The position numbers were made by a program, and so were the translations under genes. Below, one piece after another: positions 1 to 11,100 of a DNA stretch of 64,000 nucleotides (the first letter of the stretch is position 1; each line of letters starts with the position of its first letter). Source of the stretch: Trifolium pratense. Taxonomy: Eukaryota; Streptophyta; Magnoliopsida; Fabales; Fabaceae. A model generated the notes under the pieces. It did no database searches. It saw only the letters and a list, made by a program, of their open reading frames with translations, and was not told the DNA's origin. The stretch lies in NCBI RefSeq assembly GCF_020283565.1, contig NC_060060.1:42532001-42596000 (forward strand). Reading direction: 5' to 3'.

Positions 1-225
1 AATTAAATCACATAGATCTAGATTCATAGCCCAATCAGGTTCTTCATGTGCTTCAGATGTTGCATCTTCAACAAGCTTATCGACTTGGTTAGGACCTTGA
101 AAGAATTCCTTAACCTTGAAACTCATTGAACTCATTCCTTCTGTTACTTTTCGACCTACTTCTACACCACCGATTTTCAGCTTTTCGCTGAACGCGTTCA
201 CTTTTTCCATCAAATTGTCACTCAT
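1..225 (-). CDS. TOL1: TOM1-like (TOL) VHS-domain protein, first exon, truncated by window edge
   Basis: Reading the minus strand from the ATG at 225 gives an open frame to the window edge. It starts MSDNLMEKVNAFSEKLKIGG and continues through SSMSFKVKEFFQGPNQVDKL and EEPDWAMNLDLCDLI. This matches the remembered N-terminus of plant TOM1-like proteins of the TOL1/TOL2 type: a short leader followed by the start of the VHS domain, whose first helix carries the VEDAT..E..DW.MNL.LCDLI signature. TOL proteins bind ubiquitinated membrane cargo and pass it to the ESCRT machinery at endosomes through VHS and GAT domains. Only about 75 residues are visible. The rest of VHS and the GAT domain lie to the left. 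The upstream sequence (226-430) is CT/GA-rich, as in a 5' UTR. The family is certain; the exact paralogue is not. Confidence 0.88.
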   Translation of the reverse strand, partial: MSDNLMEKVNAFSEKLKIGGVEVGRKVTEGMSSMSFKVKEFFQGPNQVDKLVEDATSEAHEEPDWAMNLDLCDLI

Positions 226-1131
226 TTTTTCAAGATTTTTTGAGTTTGTGAGTTTGTTATGGAGAGGAATGAAGGAGGAAGTGGAAATTGAAGAAGAATC
301 GGAGAATCGAAAGCGGTTGAAGGAATGATCGGTGAAGAAGAAGAGGTTGAAGTTTGAAGGTTGGAGAAGAAAGGGTTTGGTGGAAAAGAAAAGTAGAGAA
401 AACGCGTAACGGCGTAAGAACTCGGTTAAGTCTTTAAGAAGAGTCTTTGTTTTCTTTACTTAACGATGCTTTCTCTTTCTCTTTCTTTTTATTTCCTAAA
501 TTTCCTAAATAAACATGCGTAGTACTTTTTTTAATTTTTAATATTTTATAGTACTAATAACATGTGTACTTTTTCTAAAGTTAGTTTAATATTAATATTT
601 ATTTATTTTTTATTTGACAATAAAGTTTTTTTTTTGTGTGCATATTTGAGTATTTGACAATAAAGTTAGTTGAATATTTGAAAATAATTTTTATTTAAAA
701 TGGAGAAATTATCGTGACACAAATGATATATGCTTGAATTTTGAATTGTTTGTTTTAGAGTTTGACTTTGACTCATGGTTTATACATATGTCGAGAGATT
801 TCTACTTATTATTATATAGATCTCAATTATCTCAAAAGGTTAGCCTTTATAGTTGGTGTAGAGATAAGTTTGTAAAAAAAGTGATATTATTGTTCATAAA
901 TTCTAGTTCAATTGATAAAAATGACGGAATTATTAGGTCGGACGCCATAATCGGGGTTTGAACTTCGATTCTTTTACTTTATGTGAATTTTTAATCACTT
1001 ATCATTTTGTCTAACTATAAAAACAAAAATGAATATTAACAAGGTTGGGTTTAAGCGGAAGGGTTAGTTTCTCGAACTTTGACAAATCAATATTCAAATA
1101 TCATTTAGAAAATGTATCTATATTAACATTA
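226..1131. other. TOL upstream region and AT-rich intergenic DNA
   Basis: 226-480 is purine/pyrimidine-skewed sequence fitting the 5' UTR and promoter of the minus-strand TOL gene, with CTTTCTCTTTCTCTTTC at 470-486. 480-1130 is AT-rich. Around 905-965 there is a tRNA-like pair of words (TAGTTCAATTGATAA and GGGTTTGAACTTCGAT) that could be pol III A- and B-box remnants of an old SINE, but no tail or target duplication is visible. Short open frames here (for example 734-961) have no recognisable content. Confidence 0.4.
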
Positions 1132-1445
1132 AGGCTATGTTTGGATTGGTGGTACAAAATGGAATGGAGCGGAATGGAACATAATGGAATGAAGTGGAAC
1201 GGAGCGGAATGGAGTAAAGATACAATTCCATTGTTTGGATATATTTTATAAATATTCATTCCATTGCATACACCCCAATTTGGAGGGGAAAGAAAATTAG
1301 AAGATTGGATGGTATGGGATGGAATGAGTTCCATTGTGTTCCATTCCACTCCATTCATTTTTTGCAAATCCAAACAATGGAACTTAGTTAGTTACCACTC
1401 CACTCTATTCCATTTCATCCTTTATCACCAATCCAAACATAGCCT
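1132..1445. mobile_element. Foldback MITE with perfect 20-bp terminal inverted repeats
   Basis: The left end AGGCTATGTTTGGATTGGTG (1132-1151) is the exact reverse complement of the right end at 1426-1445. The 314-bp body is full of GGAATGG/CCATTCC words, so the two halves fold on each other. A second inverted pair (CCATTGTTTGGAT near 1229 and ATCCAAACAATGG near 1369) lies inside. No clear target duplication is seen. The end sequence resembles hAT- or Mutator-type MITEs of legumes; the superfamily is not settled. Open frames on both strands here are products of the repeat. Confidence 0.8.
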
Positions 1446-3618
1446 AAGTATTGACTTGTGTTCAAATATGATTACTTCAATTAACAAGGAATTGATTCAA
1501 GTGGGTCCCTTAATCAATTCCTAATAAGTTCAATATTTGGCTCTTGTGTATAAAAAAAATTCAGTTGGAAGGAAAATATTTACTCTGTGTCCCACAAATT
1601 TTTTCACAAAAATTAATCACTACTAAACAATAGTGAAAAGTTTGTACCTATAATAATGTAAAAAAAGAAAAAGACTTATTATAATATATATTTTTTCTTA
1701 AAAATTAAATTTAAATATTCATGAAATACTGTAATTTAAATTTAAATTTTTTTGAATTATGAATGCCTTCTTATTATCTTATTTGACTTATATAGTTGAT
1801 TGAGTAAATTTGTGTACCGTGTAGCTCAAGTAAGGATGTCAGGCCACTTTATGAATTTTCCAGGGAACTTCAAACTTCGTTTTCATATGTTAAAATGTCG
1901 TCCAATCCAAAAAATTTATTTCGCATTTGGAAAGTTATTATTTGTAGGGAATTTATATTTTAATATACTAAAAAATTGACGTTGAGCTTAGGGGTATTGT
2001 ATTGGATTTGGTAAACAAAGACGTGTGCAGGCCAGCCCTAAAAGACAAGGAATGAATACCAACACCTGCTCCATTTTCATTTTTGTCTTCGATGTTTTGT
2101 TTATTATAGAATGAATCATAATTGAAGGAATTAAGCATTATTATGTCGTATATATATCAACTTCACTTGTGCATGTTATGTTAGAAGAAGTCACATTATA
2201 GCAAACAAATATGTGCTAAGTTGATTATTCAAGAAATAATTATCCAGTAGATAAGAAATTTACTTTATTATCCGGTATATAACAAATATGTTTTGAAAAA
2301 TTTAGATCTAGTAATTAAACAATAATCTCAAACTTTAGATACAATCACTCAATATTATCCGGATGATGTGACACAAGTCTCTTAAAATTTAATCAGAGGC
2401 CTTAAAATTTTCAAATCTAAAAATGCAGTATCGTTAAAGCTATTAAAAGAGTACTTTCAATCTATGTACTTCTGATCTATGTGATCCTATCTGACTCGAG
2501 AGTCATCACACTCATTTCAAAAACGGGTAAGATACTTTCACAACTCATATATAAATATCTTATGTGATCAACTGGTCAATATACTAGTTACGTACAATGA
2601 AAGAATGATGGTTTTGAATTTTTAAATTTAACTGAATAGCCTAGTATTTTATTTCTATTTTGAATTTTAACTTCAAAAAGTACACTAAATATTGAATAAA
2701 TTCAAAAATATATAATTCATGAAAATGTTAATATGTAGGTGCTAATAATTAATTAAATGTAGTAAAAAAAAAAGAATCATGGATGAAATTAAAGCATATA
2801 CCACAAGAAGATTTTAGAGGTGAAGTAAATTCATAACTAGTCTCAATTGCTTCCTTCCCATTCTCTTTCTCATTATTTGAGCTTTTTAATTAGAATCCCT
2901 TTTAAATTTTGTTGTTGGAATTCATTACAATTCACTTTTACCATGTTTTGATTTGGTTGATAAAAAAAACATGATGTTGATCAACAAAACATGGTGAAAG
3001 TGAATCTTGAAAGAGAATAAGAGAAGGGTGTGAATTAGGTTTAAAGGGTATGAATTAGGAGTTAAAGATGTAATGAGATCTATACTCTGTATGAGTGAAG
3101 TACCGAGCTTCAGGAGTACTCTTGATAGACTCACTTATATGAATGTGAAATTTAGGTTGGTTCCTATGGAATCTTTGAGGCAGAATTCCTAGAGCGTTAA
3201 TGAAATTGGGATACACGTGCAGTGCCATTAAATCACAGGCTTTTAAGATACACCTTAAGAAAAAGTTTTGTGTGGTTTGAAAAAAAATCGAGATAGAGTT
3301 CAAGACAAGTGTCACTCTTGCTAAATCGGACTCTTACTTGCTATGTAAAGGTAAAACCATAGACACATTTTCTTATGCACAATCTTATGGAAGCGTCCCA
3401 CGCTACGCTTGAATTTAAAAGAAAATTCAAACATGGGGATTGTTGATAAAAAAAGACCAAAATCAAAAGATTGTCTTTAGTTATGATGAGACTATTCATT
3501 TATAAAAAAAAAAAAAAAGTGACGCATACTCTAAATGTGATCTAACACCATCTAAATTCATTATCTCTAAATTTTTATATGTTTCTCTCTCTTAATCAAT
3601 GGTAACAAACCACACTTT

Positions 3619-3651
3619 ATTCTCTCAAGTGTAAATTACACTTGAGAGAAT
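3619..3651. repeat. Perfect 16-bp palindrome with one-base centre
   Basis: ATTCTCTCAAGTGTAA (3619-3634), one A, then TTACACTTGAGAGAAT (3636-3651), with no mismatch. It may be the core of a degraded foldback element or simply a hairpin. No flanking terminal repeats or target duplication were recognised. Confidence 0.85.
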
Positions 3652-4303
3652 CCATTCCCATTATTTGAGGGTATTTGCTCAACAATCATTGAGAAAAAAC
3701 ATTCTACCAAAACAAAAATAGAATAAGTCTAAGTAAATTTGTATGTGATACCCCAACAATTAACTTTGTCTTTGTTATTTTTTGGTGAAAGTTTATGAAA
3801 ATGGAAAGTAAATGAAAATAAGAACTAAGTTTTTCTTTTTTTCCCTTCGTAAATCAACAATCAGTCCTGTCTGAAGAAGTTTACTTGTCTTATAGTTTAG
3901 CCGCTTTATCCGTTTTTGGTTTTATAGTTTGTTGCTTTGTATGACCGATCGATATAGCACATCATCATTTAGCTATTGCAATTCTTTTTCTCATTGTCGG
4001 TCATATGTATAGAAGAAGACTAGACACTTATAGAGTATCCAAATCCTTTCATACCGTAGTACAGTACAATGTTGCAAAGGAATTCAATTACGTGAGGCAG
4101 TTCTTCTCGTAAGTGCAACCATTGACTCATGGGACAATTAATGTGCATAACAAATGCTTCAAACTGGGCTGAATTTGTACGTAATTCTTGAAAGTGATAT
4201 TGCTATAATTATATTTTTAATGACATACCTTTAAACCACTATATTTATGACAACTAAGATGGGTAGTGAAGTTGTCACTATATTACCTCATTTCCTCTCT
4301 TCA

Positions 4304-4345
4304 TTTACCCAACCTACTTTCTTTCCATCATCATTTCTCTCATAA
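4304..4345 (+). promoter_or_regulatory. Possible AC-type element and TATA-like box upstream of 4CL
   Basis: ACCCAACCTAC lies about 110 bp before the 4CL start codon. It resembles the AC/H-box elements that MYB factors bind in phenylpropanoid promoters. ATAAAAATAAAC follows at about 4341 and could act as the TATA region. The match is by eye only; function is inferred from the neighbouring gene. Confidence 0.3.
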
Positions 4346-4420
4346 AAATAAACACTATATCATATCATCCCTTTTTCCATTCATTTGATTCCTAAAAATA
4401 ACATTATAAGTTGTAACATA

Positions 4421-7053
4421 ATGTTGTCATTAGCTCCTTCCATTGATTCCAAACAAACTACTACCGCAGAAGTCTCTGCAGATTCTGTAGTAACTAACCA
4501 ACAAAAACAAAAACCCTCTGATGATTATTATGATTCTACTAATCATACATTTAAATCTAAATTACCAGATATACCAATATCTAACCACCTCCCACTTCAC
4601 ACCTACTGCTTCGAAAAACTTCCCGAAATCTCCGATCGTCCTTGTCTCATCGTCGCCTCCACCGGAAAAACATACACATATGCAGAAACTTATCTCCAAT
4701 GTCGAAAAATCGCAGCCGGCTTATCCAAATTAGGAATCCAAAAAGGCGATGTAATCATGATTCTCCTCCAAAATTCAGCTGAATTTGTTCTCTCCTTCCT
4801 CGCCGCCTCCATGATCGGTGCAGTCACCACCACCGCTAATCCTTTCTACACCAGCGCCGAGATCTTCAGACAAATAACTGCTTCCAAAACAAAGCTGATT
4901 ATCACACAAGCAATGTACGTTGGTAAATTGAAGCAGAACGAGGAGAAAGATGACTTAATTGATTTCAAGATAATCACAGTCGATGAACCACCGGTGAATT
5001 GTTTACATTTCTCGGTGATTTCTGAAGTAAATGAAGATCAATTGCCGGAAGTTGAATTTGATCCGGAAGACGCGGTGGCGCTTCCGTTTTCTTCCGGCAC
5101 CACCGGAGTACCTAAAGGAGTAATTCTAACACACAAAAGCTTAACAACAAGCGTTGCTCAACAAGTTGATGGAGAGAATCCAAATATATATTTAACAACT
5201 GAAGATGTTCTTCTTTGCGTTCTTCCATTGTTTCATATATATGCGCTCAGCACTGTGCTATTGTGCGCACTGAGAGCAGGGAGTGCTGTTCTGTTAATTC
5301 ATAAATTTGAGATCAGAACGTTGCTCGGTCTTATACAGAAACATAAAGTGACGGTGGCGATGGTTGTTCCGCCGTTAGTTTTGGCGTTAGTGAAGAATCC
5401 TATGGTGGCGGAGTTTGATCTTAGTTCGATACGGTTGGTGCGTTCAGGAGCTGCACCATTAGGGAAGGAGCTTGAAGAAATGCTTCATAACCGAATTCCT
5501 CAAGCCGTTTTTGGACAGGTAAACTTTTTAATTGACCTTTATCATCGTCTTTAATTTTTCATGCAATTGAGAATGGGACTGGTATGGCCAAGTTATAATT
5601 CAAAGAGGATTGTTAGGTCTTTTGTTGTGGACTTGTGGTGGTGGTGGTAGTGGTTACGGTGTGTGGTTGGGTTGCAGTTTACAACAGCAAATCCTACGCA
5701 GTTTACAGCAGCAACTTTATAAACATATTTTTTTTCCCTTGACAAACAATATGGGTTTAAGATATATTTATTTAATTGCTCTAATTCTCAACCAACAAAA
5801 TCATTTTTTATAAATTCACTGTTTAATAGTGAGTTAATTTTATTATAAAAAAAAAATCAGATAGTTTTTTCATTTCATAAATAACCTAACAAAAAAATTT
5901 AAATTTTACCAAAAATTAAATTCGGAGAATAGATTCATAAGGCACATTTTTGTTCTCCGAATGTGTATATACGATAGTAATTTTATTTCAAAATGTATAT
6001 TTAATTCATAAGGCACATTTTAGGGATACGGTATGACAGAGGCAGGCTCAGTACTGTCCATGTCTTTGGGTTTTGCAAAGCATCCATTGCCAGTAAGCTC
6101 AGGTTCGTGTGGAACTGTTGTAAGAAATGCAGAGCTCAAAGTTATTAACCCTGAAAATGGTCGTTCTCTTGGTTATAATCAACCTGGTGAAATTTGTATC
6201 AGAGGCCAACAAATTATGAAAGGTACTACATATTATAAATATGCAATATAACCTTCTTTCATAGTATTTTTCTTTCTTTCATGATAAAAATATTATGCAC
6301 ATTTTGTTGCATCCTTCAGTAGATCAAATATCTCTAGGAACAAAACAAGACAACAAATTCGTAAAATAATATCTTTTTAATTATACATCTCAATATTTTA
6401 GGATATTTGAATGATGAGAATGCAACAAAAACTACTATTGATGAGGAGGGTTGGCTTCATACTGGTGATGTTGGCTATATAGATGACAATGATGAGATTT
6501 TCATTGTTGACAGGGTGAAGGAACTCATCAAATTCAAAGGCTTCCAAGTATGTACTTTATCAATACATTTAAAGGCATCATACCAATCATATGCTTAATT
6601 ATATTATTATTTTGTTCTGTTAGGTGCCCCCTGCTGAACTTGAAGGCCTTCTTGTAAGCCATCCATCTATTGCAGATGCAGCTGTCGTCCCGTAAGCAAC
6701 TTATACTTGATGATTTATACATGAAACATAACTAATTAATCACTAATTAAACCAAATATGTTAATAGGCAAAAAGATGTTGTTGCTGGTGAAGTTCCTGT
6801 TGCCTTTGTGGTAAGATCAAATGGACTTGATCTAACTGAAGAAGCTGTAAAGGAGTTCATAGCGAAACAGGTAACTTTTATACCTTGCTACATTCACTAC
6901 TTATTCCAATATTTGACTAAAAGTGGCATTTGGTACATTTGTTGTGAACAGGTTGTGTTTTATAAGAGACTGCACAAAGTTTATTTCATTCATGCAATTC
7001 CCAAGTCTCCATCAGCAAAGATACTGAGGAAAGACCTCAGAGCAAAGTTATAA
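4421..7053 (+). CDS. 4CL: 4-coumarate:CoA ligase, class II-like, six exons
   Basis: Exons by splice sites: 4421-5518, 6024-6222, 6402-6547, 6624-6691, 6768-6870, 6952-7053 (stop included). The joined frame is continuous, about 571 residues. The enzyme makes hydroxycinnamoyl-CoA thioesters from cinnamic acids, ATP and CoA, feeding flavonoid and lignin synthesis. Visible landmarks are the AMP-binding loop [11 protein letters not shown] (exon 1), [22 protein letters not shown], Box [15 protein letters not shown], the hinge region [13 protein letters not shown], and [20 protein letters not shown]. The start at 4421 ([12 protein letters not shown]) aligns with remembered legume 4CL starts; an in-frame ATG at 4385 would add 12 residues. 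The long N-terminus and overall sequence fit the 4CL3-like flavonoid class. Oddities: [10 protein letters not shown] where LVLSG is usual, MTEAGSVL where MTEAGPVL is usual, and [11 protein letters not shown] where SGKILRK is usual next to the catalytic lysine. Confidence 0.95.
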
Positions 7054-7252
7054 AGTACCACCTAAATGCCTTGAGATGCTAGAAGCTTTTTCACTTCTGT
7101 TTTTTTGGTCAAAATCTTCCTCATTTGTATCCTAATCTTAGCTATTAGGTCTCATGCTTAATTTATGTATCGATAATCCAAGAACATGTTAAAGTTGGAT
7201 TTAACATGTCTCTTACCATCCCCCCTTAGCCCTAATTGTTAGTTCTATTAAG

Positions 7253-7480
7253 TTCTGTTCTTGTTATTGCATCTTGAACATTTTCTGATATGCTTCTAAA
7301 GTGAGGTAGATTTTTGTGTACAAAAGCTCATCTAGAGCAAGCTTCTCTAACACTAGCATTGCAAATATGTCCTTCCACAAGCAAATATTTTTCAATAATC
7401 GAACAGACACACCAAATCGATATGCTGCAACTTGTACAGCATCTGGAACAGCAGCTAGTACTAGCGGACTTCATGTAGGA
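7253..7480 (-). pseudogene. Broken duplicate of ILP1 exon 5
   Basis: About 228 bp match the ILP1 exon-5 segment at roughly 8737-8966 closely and in the same orientation. Shared words include CATTTTCTGATATGCTTCTA and AATCGAACAGACACACCAAA. The copy has a one-base deletion (GTAGATTTTTG against GTAGAATTTTTG), giving a frameshift, and lacks the flanking exon and intron sequence. It lies between the 3' ends of 4CL and ILP1, so it arose by a small local duplication and cannot code. Confidence 0.85.
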
Positions 7481-8145
7481 AAGTAGGCCTTTCTAACCCT
7501 GCCTACAAGCTTAAGGCTTGGAAAAGGTCTGCCTGCAGGACGCAAATTGAATTTCAACATATCTTGAGAACACCACTGCCACAAATTGGTTGAACTCCTC
7601 TCAAACTTAATAGACATTGAACATTAAAAATAGACTCTTTTTTTGGCATTAGCCCTCTAGTTCCCAGGGGAAGGGGGCCCGGTAATCCATTATCCAGAGT
7701 TCGGCCGATAGGTTAGGAAAGTCTGGCCAAGAAAGTTTTTCATATTTTTATTTTCATATCAGATGTAATCTAAATAATCACAGGATAGAGTAAAAATTTT
7801 ACTATTATTGTTCTTCAAAGATCTAGTTATAGCAATGGAAGAAAGAAGTGGCAAGATACCCAGAAAGTGAGATGATGCATATGCATTTTTGGTTCTTAGT
7901 AAGACATACTCATTGTGGTGACAAAGGAAACAATGAAGGTCCTCAGTTAGTTTCATATATTCCAGCAAGTTCATAGACTTAGCTGACTCTAGGAGTGAAA
8001 GATGCAAGTCATAAAGCATACTCCTGATAAAAAAATTGTAAGGTCAAAAGGCTATCTGAAGCACTCACTTGAGAAGGCTAACACTGGGTCAAACTCCCAG
8101 GCATACCAGGAGACCATGTATAATGAAAAACAAAAATTCCCTAGC
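7481..8145. other. Intergenic and ILP1 3' flank with an unplaced repeat remnant
   Basis: 7640-7740 is unusually GC-rich for the area (GGGGAAGGGGGCCCGGTAAT and CCAGAGTTCGGCCGATAGG) and looks like a fragment of a dispersed repeat that I cannot name. 7750-8145 is probably the ILP1 3' UTR and downstream DNA. The 86-residue minus frame at 7759-8019 has no recognised motif. Confidence 0.4.
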
Positions 8146-11100
8146 TCATAATGCCTCTTTGAGATGGAAGGTTCTGGCCACGTTCCTAGCATGATCATAT
8201 TCATTGAGGTCCACAAGTATTTTCTTTAATCGACGAGCTAGATCACTCTCTGGTACATTTCTTCTCTCCAGAATCCTTCCAAGTGACAGCACATAAGCCA
8301 CTAGAGGCTGCAACTTGCGGCTGCAATTTAAGAATAGAGAAGGACACAGGCAGTATTAGATTAGACCAAAATTATATTAACACACATGAAGAGGTAAAAC
8401 TATTATTGTACTGCATATAATACGGTCATGCACAGTATTTGAGATCATACTTGAGTTAAAGAACTTCATAACCACAAAGTAAACTAATTAGGAAGAAGTT
8501 TAATTTAAAGCTACAACCTCTACTCTAATCCCACTAACCCTGATGCAAAGGTAGGCACTTAATGAATAGCTGACAGTAACATGGTTAAGAAGAGTATCAA
8601 GAAAAATAATATGCAAATGTATTTTTCAAAAGAAACAAATGTAATCACACAACAACTTTGACAGTACTATCAACATACTTTCTGTCTCCGGTGACACTTG
8701 GGCCAGACCAAACGCCAGATAGGGAAGCAATAATCCGTTCTGTTCTTGTTATTGCATCATGAACATTTTCTGATATGCTTCTAAAGTGAGGTAGAATTTT
8801 TGCGTACAAAAGCTCATCTAGAGCAAGTTTCTCTAACACTGACATTGCAAATATATCCTTCCACAAACAAATATTTCTCAATAATCGAACAGACACACCA
8901 AATCGATATGCTGCAACTTGTGCAGCGTCTGGAACAGCAGCAAGTACTAGTGGACTCCATGTAGGGACCTACAAACAAGATGGAAATTTTATCATCAAAT
9001 GCTATTTCATTGTTTCTAGTTACTAGTTTCTACAAACCCAATATATAGTATAAAAATCACAATGCAAACCAACAGAAAATGAACAAAACAAATGTCATAT
9101 ACTGTCTACTAACTAGTAATGTAAATGCTAATTGAGCATACCGTAAGATTAGCAACAGCATCAGCTAGACGTGTACGAATCGAAACTAGCAATTCTGCAA
9201 GAGCTTTACTTTCATGAGACACATGTTGCACAATCGATTTCGTAGCTGCAATAGCGTTTATTGTTTCCTGTTGACTAAGCATGTCCCAACAATGGGAAAG
9301 TTCATAATGGAGAATAGGAAGTGCAACCTTTTCCACCAAATTTGGGACAAGCTCAAGGTCTGCATCTCCATCATCATGAACAAAATCTTTTCCATCTTCA
9401 GGCAAACCGTAAGTGAATAACAATTTATACCTACATAAAAGAGAGAGAATAAGAGAAAAAGTCTATATTATAAATTGAAGGAAGCTAAAAGATAACCACA
9501 TGAAGTGTAATGAAGTGGCTAAGGAAATCAAGTCAATGAGCTAAGAATTACCCTAAAAAGATTCAAGAAAGAATACTAAAAATGGAAAATATAGAATAGG
9601 TCAATACCATTTCATATCTTGAAAATCTAAACCCTTGTGCAGTGGGTCCCACCTCAGGAGTTCCAATCTTACATATGGGGAGAAGATCATTGGAAGACTT
9701 AATGAAATATAAGCATTATTATAGCTTGACAAATACTCTCTTTTCCATTCTTCCATTCTTTTTTTGACCAGGGATAATTGACTATATTCGTCGGAAGCAT
9801 CACTGAAAATCGCATCAGCAGCCTGCAGCACTAAATCACGTTGTGACTGATATGCTTGGCTCTCACTATCACTCTCGTCGGTGCTCGATTCACCCTCTAC
9901 TTTATGATTATCTATATCCATGGATGCCAGTTTTTTAGAATCAAAAGCTTTAGACCTCCTGCGTTGACGGGCCTCGGCCATCACTTTCATTTTCATCCGT
10001 TTCTCATTATTTACATCTCTACCAAACTCATCAAACTTCACTGGAAAATCTTTTTGTTTTCTCGCAGCAGCAAATGCATCCTGAGCTGCACTTCTGGCAG
10101 CCTCCACATTGTCACCTTTCCTGCTTAAAACTGACATTGCAGCTTTCACAGCTGCTTCTACCTCAATCATTTCGTCGTCATTGTTAGTTGCTCTTTTTTC
10201 AAAAATGGCCGATGCTCGATCTTCGTGAAGTTTCTTCATATGATCTTCAATTTCTTCAATGTAGGAAGCTTTATGCTGAAAATTAAAGTCACAGGATATC
10301 AGCCTCAATAAATAATAACCCGCAGAAGCATAGCAAAAGAAACTTCATAAATCATAACAAAGACAAATACGGGTTAACAAAAAACAAATCAAAGGACTTG
10401 AGCCAAAAAACAGTGTAGGTGGCATATCTCCACAACATTTCCACCACCATAAAAATCAATATAGCTACTTCGTTAACTCATTAGCAAAACATAGAAGGAT
10501 ATATAGAACAAAAGAAGCAAAGCTAGTGATATTACAAGAAGGAAAAAAGGAACTTGGAAGAATGCAAGAAATATGGTTACCTGCAAAAAGTCGCATATAT
10601 TTGAGATATAATTTCGGAGCTTTTGCATATATCGGTACTTCTCATCAGCTACGACTAATGAGTTTTCAAGATCAGTGATCTTCAAAAGGGAGGCGGACAA
10701 ATTTTCATCTGTTCTGTTCAATGATGACACTGTTCTACCATGTGATTCCTGCCATTTGTGAAGGGCACACAAAAATGCAGTTACGAAAACATAGCAATCC
10801 CCAGGAAGACAAAGTTATATGCATTTCACAAAAGCAAGTCCATTTCCAAGGCATTGTTTTGTGTGAAAATATGCACTTACCTATTTAACTATGCATATAC
10901 ATCATAAATATTTGCAAGCTCCACTTGAGTACTTGACCCATTTAAGTACAAACATAATTTCAAAGTGCAAGTTAAGCCTATATTATTGGACATTGGTCGC
11001 TCCACAACTATAGCCATTCTTTTATCATACGTAATCAAGGCATTAAATAAGTACAAACATAATTTCAAAGTGCAAGTTAAGCCTATATTATTGGCCCCTC

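Larger units (their letters stand above)
1446..4420. other. Intergenic region upstream of 4CL, no gene seen
   Basis: About 3 kb of AT-rich DNA without a convincing reading frame. The frames at 2925-3315 (minus) are short and low in information. Visible structures are an inverted pair around 2940-2998 (ACCATGTTTTGAT and AACATGGT) and a perfect palindrome at 3619-3651. The last 300 bp form the probable 4CL promoter. Confidence 0.5.
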
